This document shows positions 54,767 to 61,813 of a DNA stretch of 64,000 nucleotides, piece after piece. Origin of the DNA: VYFG01 sp965213885 (GTDB lineage: Bacteria; Pseudomonadota; Gammaproteobacteria; Arenicellales; Poriferihabitantaceae); NCBI GenBank assembly GCA_965213885.1, contig OZ243919.1:1302001-1366000 (forward strand), given 5' to 3'. Below the pieces are notes generated by a model, which searched no databases, was not told the origin of the DNA, and saw only the letters and a list, made by a program, of their open reading frames with translations. How positions within the stretch are numbered: the stretch's first letter is position 1; each line of letters begins with the position of its first letter. A program made the translations under genes and the position numbers.

Positions 54767-54973
54767 TCACGATAAGTGCCTGTTTCGCTTCACAATTTCG
54801 AGCACAGTGATTTTGGAAATGCAGACATCGCGGGAGATCCAGCGATATGATCTGCCGTCGTCAACGGCCTGAATAACCTTTGGTGCGAACTTATCGGATT
54901 TCGGGCGTTGTCCGGATTTCCACCTCCTGCATTCTTCCGTCGTGTGTCTCACGGATGATCCTGAATCGGTCAA
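54767..54973 (-). pseudogene. Serine recombinase C-terminal tail
   Basis: The minus strand reads KFAPKVIQAVDDGRSYRWIS and RDVCISKITVLEIVKRNR, which matches the C-terminal helix-turn-helix of resolvase/invertase-type recombinases. The catalytic N-terminal domain is missing. It is a remnant of a mobile element, and part of it overlaps a replication-initiator fragment in another frame. Confidence 0.55.
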
Positions 54974-55052
54974 TCAGCCCGAAGCCATCGAACTCTTCCT
55001 TGCCACCAGTAATAGGATTGGTCGTGATCACCGTCCCCAGGACACCGACCAT
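54891..55052 (-). pseudogene. Replication-initiator (RPA family) fragment
   Basis: A short frame from 55052 to a TAA at 54891 contains GKEEFDGFGLIDRFRIIRE and an E-V-E-I-R segment, which resembles the core of plasmid replication initiator protein A, where such a segment precedes a helix-rich region. That region is absent. It supports a plasmid-derived origin of this patch, but the evidence is a single short match. Confidence 0.4.
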
Positions 55053-55239
55053 CGACGTTGGCCCACCACGAGCCAGGGCGTAGAAGCAGTCTCAGATGGG
55101 TGCGCTAACGAAAGTCCCGGAGCGTCTCCCACGTTGAGAGAGGGACCCGGGGTCCGGCGCTCATTGCCAACGAAGCTGCCGGGGATACCGGTATGCGGAC
55201 AAGCAGGCTTCTCACCAGCAGCCACAGGCTGATCCGGTG

Positions 55240-55626
55240 TTACATCTTCGGCGGGCAATTCCAGCCATGGGTCACTGGTGATTGAGGGATGCCTCCCGCC
55301 ACCTCGCAAGGGGACAGCAGGAGATACTTGAGAACCACAGCGCTGGACCAGGAATGGCCCAGCAGGATCGGGTGCCGGTTTCCAAGTCGGTGTGACACCT
55401 CCCGCACGACATTGGCCTGACCCAGGAGACTCCACCAGTCCGTTCCGGGGCGTGCGCTGTGGCCCAGACCCGGGCGATCCACCGTCACGACCCCGAAATC
55501 CCCTGCCAACGACGGCAGATCGCTCTGCGCCATGTCCCGGGCATTGGCACTGTCTTTGTGCAGGCAAACGATGGCCGTCCCTTCCCCGGTGTCGTGGTAA
55601 TGGACACGCGCCCAGCTGACTTCCAT
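55240..55626 (-). pseudogene. Alpha/beta hydrolase, truncated
   Basis: Reading from 55626, the product starts MEVSWARVHYHDTGEGTAIV and has the CLHKDSANARD oxyanion region, a VDRPGLGHSARPG motif and the nucleophile elbow GHSWSSA near residue 92, then stops at 128 residues. The cap and the catalytic Asp and His are missing, so it should be inactive. Confidence 0.6.
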
Positions 55627-55749
55627 GAACTTGCCGCCTGGCGGATACCACCTGCCCAGTCACAGGGATTCAGGAAAGCTGACCGCCCGCAGACAAAGAC
55701 TCATGAATAAAACTAATACGATAAAACCCGAATCTAATCTTGGTAATCC

Positions 55750-55765
55750 ATATTATTAATAATAT
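55750..55765. repeat. 16-bp perfect AT palindrome upstream of the SprT-like gene
   Basis: ATATTATTAATAATAT is exactly self-complementary and lies in a very AT-rich spacer (about 55700-55880), 117 bp before the SprT-like start. Confidence 0.45.
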
Positions 55766-55881
55766 CTATTATATAATTGATATTTAGTTATTATTAGAAT
55801 ATATTTTTTGTTCGTATCACACGTTTTCCGGTCTGAATTCGCTGATGATGTTGAATTTGTTTCGTACGATATAATTCTGTC

Positions 55882-56649
55882 ATGCAACCCGACCCAACCG
55901 ATACCTTCTACGGCCTTCTCAGCCAGGCGTTTGATCACTTCAACGAACGCCTGTTTGACAACACCCTACCCCGGTGCATGTTGACACTGCAGCGCAGCAG
56001 GAACACCATGGGCTATTTTTCCCCGGAACGCTGGGTGGATGGACGGGGGTTCAAGGCCCACGAGATTGCGCTGAATCCCGCCTATTTTGCCCGGCATCGT
56101 GTGATCGATGTCCTGCAGACACTGGTGCACGAGCAGTGCCACCTCTGGCAATTTGTTCACGGAATGCAAAAGAGCCGTCCCGGCTATCACAACCGTGAGT
56201 GGTCGGGCAAGATGAAATCCATCGGATTGGTTCCCAGCAGCACCGGCCTGCCGGGAGGACGAAGCACCGGACAGTCGATGTCCGACTATCCCAGGCCGGA
56301 GGGCCGGTTTCTCGCCACCTGCTACGAGTTGTGCAGCGGTGAATACCGGCTCGAGTGGACGGATACCGAGCCGGCCTGGCAGGAATCCTGCCAGCCCAGG
56401 GGACATGACCAGGAGAATGTCAGTGAATGGCTGATGGAAGTGCGGGATCAGGCCCCTGCCCTTCTGGCGCCGGTCCCCACGGCCGCAGCCAGGGACGAGG
56501 TTGCCTGGGACTCCGTGAAAACCCGGTCCTCACGGAACAAGATCCGGTATTCCTGTAGCGGTTGCGGGATGAATGTCTGGGGCAGACCCGGTCTGCGCAT
56601 CCTTTGCGGTGATTGCGGCCTGCAAATTCAGGAAGGTGGAATGGAATAG
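55882..56649 (+). CDS. SprT-like zinc metalloprotein with C-terminal zinc ribbon
   Basis: Protein of 255 residues. The SprT-like domain has HEQCH (residues 83-87, zinc and catalytic Glu) and a likely third ligand His103 in GYHNREW. The C-terminal part carries a zinc ribbon CSGCG...CGDCG. SprT/Spartan-like proteases act on DNA-protein crosslinks, and versions of this size occur on mobile elements. The gene is preceded by an AT-rich spacer, which suggests horizontal origin. Its last codons overlap the end of the convergent thioesterase gene. Confidence 0.82.
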   Translation: MQPDPTDTFYGLLSQAFDHFNERLFDNTLPRCMLTLQRSRNTMGYFSPERWVDGRGFKAHEIALNPAYFARHRVIDVLQTLVHEQCHLWQFVHGMQKSRPGYHNREWSGKMKSIGLVPSSTGLPGGRSTGQSMSDYPRPEGRFLATCYELCSGEYRLEWTDTEPAWQESCQPRGHDQENVSEWLMEVRDQAPALLAPVPTAAARDEVAWDSVKTRSSRNKIRYSCSGCGMNVWGRPGLRILCGDCGLQIQEGGME

Positions 56650-57059
56650 GTGCCGGTGGCATGCGCCACAGGCTGATCCCTGCCGAAATCTCCGCTGTAC
56701 AGCCTCGCCTCGCACACCGCGAGCCGTTTGCCAAGCTTCAGTATCCCTGCGTGACAATCGAGATTGCCGGGTCCCGGTTTCCGGAGGAAGTTGATCGACA
56801 GGTTTGTGGTGACCGCCAGTTTCACCATGCCGAGATTGGCCATGATCACGGCAAAGAACGCGGCATCCGCCAGTCCCATCATCACCGGGCCGGCTATTGT
56901 GCCGCCGGGTCTTAAGCTCGCTTCCTCGCAACGGGCGCGAAGGATCGTTTCCACGGGATCCAGCTTTACCAGATCGACGTTCAGGTAGGCCATGAGCGGC
57001 AACTCGGCTTCCGTGAGCCGATTGAATTCCTCAATGCTGATCCGGGATTGTGATGACAT
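56628..57059 (-). CDS. PaaI-family thioesterase
   Basis: Hotdog-fold protein of 143 residues. The GGTIAGPVMMGLADAAFFAV segment near residue 52 and NLSINFLRKP near 87 are typical of PaaI-like acyl-CoA thioesterases. It is cytosolic. It converges on the SprT-like gene and overlaps its last 22 bp. Confidence 0.85.
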   Translation of the reverse strand: MSSQSRISIEEFNRLTEAELPLMAYLNVDLVKLDPVETILRARCEEASLRPGGTIAGPVMMGLADAAFFAVIMANLGMVKLAVTTNLSINFLRKPGPGNLDCHAGILKLGKRLAVCEARLYSGDFGRDQPVAHATGTYSIPPS

Positions 57060-57156
57060 GGGCGTAGCATCCGACTGTAGTATTCGGCAAGGTCCGGATT
57101 ATTCAGCAAGACCGGCGACACGGCAATGCCCCGAACGCACGGAACCCGGCAGGCAT

Positions 57157-58149
57157 TCAGCGGTGCGGTATCCTGGGGCGTCGGAATGCGTTGCGGGCAC
57201 GAAGCGCCATTTCGCGTCTGAGAATGAAGAGGTTGCTGGTCACCAGGAGGAGGATGCCCGTCATGGTCGTCGCGGAGGGAATTTCACCCCAAAGAATCAG
57301 CCCGAACATCGCCCCCCACAGGATGTACAGGTATTCAAAGGGCGCCACGGCACTGAATTCGGCCACCATATACGCCTTTACCAGGCAGTAAAACCCACCG
57401 GTGGCGATCAGTCCAAGCAACACCAGCAGCCACTGATCGATTTCGCTCGGCGTTTTCCAGTCACGCAACAGGAAGGCAAGCGGGCCGGTGCCTCCCACCC
57501 CCTCACGCCAGAATACAAACACCGCGAGGCTGCAAACGATGCTCCAGAACAGGAATGTTGCCATGGAATAAAATGCTGCCGTTGCCGCAGTGTCTCGGGC
57601 ATCGATGTAACGGGTCACAATCGTGGAGACCGCATAGGCAAGAGCTGCCCCCAGGGCAAGCAGCACCGATGCGTTGTTGAAGTACCCCTTCGGGCCAACC
57701 ACCAGGACGATGGCGAGAAAACCAAGCAGCACCGCCCCCCAGCGGCGCCACCCCACCTGCTCCTTGAACAACAGCGCCGACATCGCCGTCACCATGATGG
57801 GTGCGGAAAACGTGATGGTGGCGGCATCCGCAAGCGGTAATCCGGTCAATGCCATGTAGTAGCACAGATAGCTCAGGAAAGCGCAGCTTCCCTTGACCAG
57901 TACGGGCCAGGGCTTGTGGATGCGGAACGCCGGTGGGCTCACGGTCACCAGCATGACCGTGTAGATCATGATCAGCGCGGTGACGCTGCGGGTGAAAACG
58001 ATCTGGAGAAGGGAATAGTCGTCACTGAAGGACTTGATGATCGCATCCTGGATCGAAAACAGGAACAAACCGCCGGACAACAGATAAATCCCCGCGACAG
58101 AATCCGTCCCGTGCATGGGAAGGTCTCGGAAATTTCCGGCACCTGCCAT
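57157..58149 (-). CDS. EamA/DMT-family transporter
   Basis: Membrane protein of up to 330 residues with ten hydrophobic segments in two EamA repeats (each about 140 residues), a drug/metabolite exporter family. The IYLLSGGLFLFSIQDAIIKS start and the AEFSAVAPFEYLYILWGAMF segment in the second repeat are typical. The ATG at 58149 or the one 11 codons later (58116) could start it. The substrate is unknown. Confidence 0.87.
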   Translation of the reverse strand: MAGAGNFRDLPMHGTDSVAGIYLLSGGLFLFSIQDAIIKSFSDDYSLLQIVFTRSVTALIMIYTVMLVTVSPPAFRIHKPWPVLVKGSCAFLSYLCYYMALTGLPLADAATITFSAPIMVTAMSALLFKEQVGWRRWGAVLLGFLAIVLVVGPKGYFNNASVLLALGAALAYAVSTIVTRYIDARDTAATAAFYSMATFLFWSIVCSLAVFVFWREGVGGTGPLAFLLRDWKTPSEIDQWLLVLLGLIATGGFYCLVKAYMVAEFSAVAPFEYLYILWGAMFGLILWGEIPSATTMTGILLLVTSNLFILRREMALRARNAFRRPRIPHR

Positions 58150-58501
58150 GCTTCAGGGGCGGAAATGAGCGATCCACCGGCAGATGCAGATCGCGGAATT
58201 CACAAATCGGTTCATCGGCCTTGAGGATGCGTTCAGAAGCGTATTTATCCACTGCCCGATGCCTGACCACAAGCGACGTTTGCGACAGAAAACGCAATTT
58301 CTCTTACCGGACGGGAAGCCGGTCAATGGGGAGTTCACGCCCTCCAGGCAGATGCCGGTGACGGTATTTACGGGGGGTGTCGCGGTGATTTGCGCGGACC
58401 GATGCTGCCTGAAGATTGCGCGTCGCGAGGTCCTGCGTAATAATCCAGACAATCGCCGCTGATTGCCTGATTTTCCCAATTCCCGACCGGAACCCGCAAC
58501 G
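58150..58501. other. Divergent intergenic region, nothing certain
   Basis: About 350 bp between the divergent EamA and nucleosidase genes. A 92-residue frame on the plus strand (58184-58462) has no recognised family and I do not support it as a gene. The two promoters must lie here. Confidence 0.35.
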
Positions 58502-59452
58502 ATGACACACTCCGTCTTCCCGTCCCGCCCTGTGCGTATCCTGTTGAAAAGCCTTGCAGTGATTCTGATCATCTCCGCCTTCATGCAGGCAAGGGCGGGC
58601 GGCCCGGAGGACAAGACACCCCGTATCGCGGTGATCTCCGCATTCGCACCGGAATTGACGATCCTCAAGGGAAGCCTTGCGGGGAAGGTATCGGAATATT
58701 CCCTGAACGGCGTTGAATTCACCACCGGCAATCTGGAAGGCCGCCCGGTCGTTGTGTTCCTCAGCGGAATCAGCGTCGTGAACGCGGCGATGACGGTGCA
58801 GCTGGCACTTGACCATTTCCCGATCGAGCGGATCGTGTTTTCCGGCATCGCGGGCGGCGTGGATCCGGAACTGCATATCGGCGATGTGGTGATCGCGGAC
58901 CGTTGGGCACAGTATCTTGAAATGGTCTTTGCCCGGGAAGTCGACGATGGCTGGGAGACGATTCCCTTCTTTGAATACCCCTACCCCAATTTCGGCATGA
59001 TGTTTCCGCGATCGGTCACCGTGGTCCGTGCGGGTGATCGTCAGCCCGAGCCCCGTTTCTGGTTTCCGGTGGACGAAGAGGAACTACTCCCTGCCGCCCG
59101 CCGGGCGGCAGGGGATGTAACGCTTGCCCGCTGCACGACAGACGGGCAATGCCTGGAAAATACGCCCAGAATCCTGATCGGAGGGGCGGGTGTTTCCGGC
59201 GGGGTCTTCATCGACAACGAGGCCTTCAGAGAATATGTATTTGAAACCTTCGATGCCCGCGTACTGGACATGGAGAGTTCCGCCGTCGCCCACGTCGCCT
59301 ATTCCAACCAGGTTCCCTATATTGCCGTGCGCAGTCTCTCCGACCTGGCAGGCGGCGGTGGAGGTGCGAACCAGATGGAGACATTTCTCAGCCTCGCGGC
59401 GGAAAACGCGACCTCGGTGGTGAAGGCGCTGCTGCGCGCGATGCCGGAGTAA
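58502..59452 (+). CDS. Exported MTA/SAH nucleosidase-like phosphorylase-fold protein
   Basis: Protein of 316 residues. ATG at 58502 opens a signal peptide (MTHSVFPSRPVRILLKSLAV then a hydrophobic core, ending near ARAGG, about residue 33), so it probably acts in the periplasm. The mature part has the PNP/MTA-nucleosidase fold: FSGIAGGVDPELHIGDVV near residue 118, VLDMESSAVAHVA with the substrate Glu, and VRSLSDLAGG with the catalytic Asp. The usual cytosolic MTA/SAH nucleosidase lacks a signal peptide. The role may be nucleoside salvage. Confidence 0.82.
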   Translation: MTHSVFPSRPVRILLKSLAVILIISAFMQARAGGPEDKTPRIAVISAFAPELTILKGSLAGKVSEYSLNGVEFTTGNLEGRPVVVFLSGISVVNAAMTVQLALDHFPIERIVFSGIAGGVDPELHIGDVVIADRWAQYLEMVFAREVDDGWETIPFFEYPYPNFGMMFPRSVTVVRAGDRQPEPRFWFPVDEEELLPAARRAAGDVTLARCTTDGQCLENTPRILIGGAGVSGGVFIDNEAFREYVFETFDARVLDMESSAVAHVAYSNQVPYIAVRSLSDLAGGGGGANQMETFLSLAAENATSVVKALLRAMPE

Positions 59453-59582
59453 CTTTCTTGCGTGACAGCCAAAAGGTGACAACCGGCACCGGGGTCACCA
59501 AACTCCGGAAACGGGGTTCCCCGGCTGTTCCGACCACGAGTCTGGGGCAGTAACCGGAAGCGTCACGGACCGAATCCCGTAC

Positions 59583-60026
59583 CTACCGTGACTTCCCGGT
59601 GACACGCCAAAGATGCAGCCCCAGTGTCACCGTAAGCAGGGGCAACGCAGCGTCGATGAACGCCCATACCAATGAATGCACATCAGCCCCGATGACGCTG
59701 TATTCGGGATTGGAAAGCTGGAACCAGTTCCAGAGGAACAGGATGCCGACAAACAGGAACCCGTATAGCTGTACGCTGGCCGCCAGGTACTCCCGGGTGA
59801 CCGGCCCAGCGCCTCCTGCACCGCCGGCACCTTTTATACGGATATAGCTGTAGATCACCCCGAGGACGATGGACAGCAACATCAGCCTGTTGATGTGGGT
59901 CCATAAAGGGCTGTAGGGTAATTCCTCGCTGGAGACATGATACAGGGGTTCAACAACAGTGTGCACCGCGACCACGATCCCGGTGACCATGAGTACGATG
60001 CCGAAGAGACGCTGGATACCGCTCAT
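59583..60026 (-). CDS. Integral membrane protein, unknown family
   Basis: Protein of 147 residues with four hydrophobic segments (about 8-28, 44-62, 85-103 and 117-136) and a Gly-Ala-rich loop GAGGAGGAG near residue 67. AGAGGTG precedes the ATG at 60024-60026; a GTG three codons upstream is less likely. No family was recognised. Confidence 0.7.
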   Translation of the reverse strand: MSGIQRLFGIVLMVTGIVVAVHTVVEPLYHVSSEELPYSPLWTHINRLMLLSIVLGVIYSYIRIKGAGGAGGAGPVTREYLAASVQLYGFLFVGILFLWNWFQLSNPEYSVIGADVHSLVWAFIDAALPLLTVTLGLHLWRVTGKSR

Positions 60027-60192
60027 GAAGTTCACCTCTGGTTGGACATTTCCGGAATTATATAGCTCGGGGATACCGTTGTCGTCCGGGCTGATCCGTG
60101 ATCAGTGACACGGCCCGAATGGTCCGAAGCCGTGCTACAAACTCCAGAAAATCGGATACGATCAGCAGTCAGGCAACAGCCGTGTGAACATC

Positions 60193-60273
60193 ATGAAGAA
60201 ACAGATCCTCGCCATCTGTATTGGGGTGATCGCCTTCTTTCCGGGGATCGAATCCGACGACGGAATTCAGTGA
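60193..60273 (+). CDS. Possible 26-residue hydrophobic peptide
   Basis: ATG at 60193 opens MKKQILAICIGVIAFFPGIE, a signal-peptide-like or single-helix sequence, then ends with a stop at 60271-60273. It converges on ubiK. It could be a tiny membrane peptide, a decayed gene start or chance. Confidence 0.25.
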   Translation: MKKQILAICIGVIAFFPGIESDDGIQ

Positions 60274-60500
60274 TCCGTACCTGTATCCGGCTCCTCCAGT
60301 TCCCGGAGCCTTTTCTCCAGCTTTTCGAGCCGTTCCCGGGTTCGCCGCAGAACTTTTTCCTGGACTTCGAGTTGTTCCCTTGTTGCCAGGTTCATGCGCT
60401 CGAGGTACCCCTGGACGGCGGCATCGATATTGCGCCTGAGTTCCTCACCGGCTTCCGGCGGGAGCAATCGGCCAAGGATGCTGGAAAGGGGTTCGGTCAC
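60267..60500 (-). CDS. ubiK: Ubiquinone biosynthesis accessory factor UbiK
   Basis: Small protein of 77 residues (YqiC/BMFP family). An N-terminal helix (LSSILGRLLPPEAGEELRRN, residues 5-24) is followed by a long coiled coil (REQLEVQEKVLRRTRERLEK, 41-60, then LEKRLRELE). UbiK binds membranes and supports late steps of aerobic ubiquinone synthesis with UbiJ. It overlaps surA by four bases. UbiG is encoded far away at 1052. Confidence 0.87.
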   Translation of the reverse strand: MTEPLSSILGRLLPPEAGEELRRNIDAAVQGYLERMNLATREQLEVQEKVLRRTRERLEKLEKRLRELEEPDTGTDH

Positions 60501-61813
60501 CTGTCGGTGGCGTCGGGTATTCCGACATATTCGATGAATGCCCGCTGACGAATGGATTGAAACCAGTTCAGGTAGAGCTCCGTCGCCTTGCGTCTGAATA
60601 TCGTTTGGCGGGCTTTGTTGACTGCGATTTCGTTGGCCTTGTCCGTACTGCGGCGGTCAAGCACCCGGATGAGATGATATCCGTAACGGGTCTTGACGGG
60701 TTCGCTGACCTGGCCAACCGGCAGGGAGATTGCTGCATTTTCAAATTCCGGCACGAGACTGCCGGGGTTTACCCAGCCAAGCGAGCCACCGCTGTCCCTG
60801 GATTGGGCATCCATGGAGTAAAGCCGCACCAGCTTTTCAAAGGGTTCTCCGGCGAGGAATTGATCGTAAACCCGGTTGGCCAGATTCTCGGCCTCATCAA
60901 GCGTATTTTGCTGATCAGGAGCGATGAGTATGTGCTGAATCAACTGTTGATCCACCAGCGCACCGCCCCCCCCTCTCCCGTGCAGTTTCAACAGGTGAAG
61001 GCCGCTTTCACTTTCCAGTACCGGTGACAGACTGTCCGTTTCCGGATCCATGTCTCTCAGCGCCTCCAGGAACAACTCCGGCAACTGGTCCGATCTCCGC
61101 CATCCCAGATAGCCGCCATCTTCCTTGGAAGAGGAGTCCGAGTATTCATGTACTGCCTGCCCGAATGGCAGTCCTTCCTCGATACGCTGGCGGAGCAGGT
61201 GCATGTTTTCCCGTTCCGAGGCGATCCGGATGTCCGATTTGCCCGAGGTCTGTACGAGCAGATGGGAGACTTCATAGGATTCATCACCGGCGCGCAATTC
61301 GTCGTGGGCTTTCAGGTAGTTCTCGATTTCCTGGTCGCTGACAATCACCCGGGAATTTGCCACCGCATCCATCAGCTTGCGTATCATTTGCTGTTCCCGG
61401 ATGCCGGCACGGAACTCCTGTAGCGTGATTCCATCCCTTTCCAGCTGGGATACCAGAGAGGTAGACGATACGTTGTTCTGTCTTGCAATAAATTCTACTG
61501 ACGCATCGACTTCCTGTTCAGTCACATCGATGCCCCGATACTCCGCCTGAAGTACCTGCAGTCGTTCATCAATCATCAGTGTCAGCAGTTCCGGATCCAC
61601 CTCGCCACTGAACGGTGCCAGGGGGCCACCCTTGATCGCCTCCTGGCGATGGCGCGCACGGTACTCGCTCAGTGTCAGCGGAACGTTATCCACCACAACC
61701 AGAACCCGATCGATAAACCCCTGGGGGAGGACAACTGTGGGAACCCAGAATAAGCAGGCCAGAACCAGTGCGTGGAATTTCTTCATCGGAATTACGTTCA
61801 GTTTCCCGCTCAT
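60497..61813 (-). CDS. surA: Periplasmic chaperone and prolyl isomerase SurA
   Basis: Exported chaperone of 438 residues that helps outer-membrane proteins, including LptD, to fold. The signal peptide (MKKFHALVLACLF... to about PQGF) is followed by the N-terminal chaperone region and two parvulin domains, one starting near YEVSHLLVQ (residue 180) and one near IQHILIAPD (residue 290). ATG 61811-61813 overlaps the lptD stop; an ATG nine codons later (61784-61786) is also plausible and gives a more usual n-region. The lptD-surA linkage is classic. Confidence 0.93.
   Translation of the reverse strand: MSGKLNVIPMKKFHALVLACLFWVPTVVLPQGFIDRVLVVVDNVPLTLSEYRARHRQEAIKGGPLAPFSGEVDPELLTLMIDERLQVLQAEYRGIDVTEQEVDASVEFIARQNNVSSTSLVSQLERDGITLQEFRAGIREQQMIRKLMDAVANSRVIVSDQEIENYLKAHDELRAGDESYEVSHLLVQTSGKSDIRIASERENMHLLRQRIEEGLPFGQAVHEYSDSSSKEDGGYLGWRRSDQLPELFLEALRDMDPETDSLSPVLESESGLHLLKLHGRGGGGALVDQQLIQHILIAPDQQNTLDEAENLANRVYDQFLAGEPFEKLVRLYSMDAQSRDSGGSLGWVNPGSLVPEFENAAISLPVGQVSEPVKTRYGYHLIRVLDRRSTDKANEIAVNKARQTIFRRKATELYLNWFQSIRQRAFIEYVGIPDATDR

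Noticed and set aside
58184..58462. 92-residue open frame upstream of the exported nucleosidase.
   Set aside because: No family similarity, no good ribosome site, and an overlapping open frame on the other strand; it is likely non-coding promoter region.
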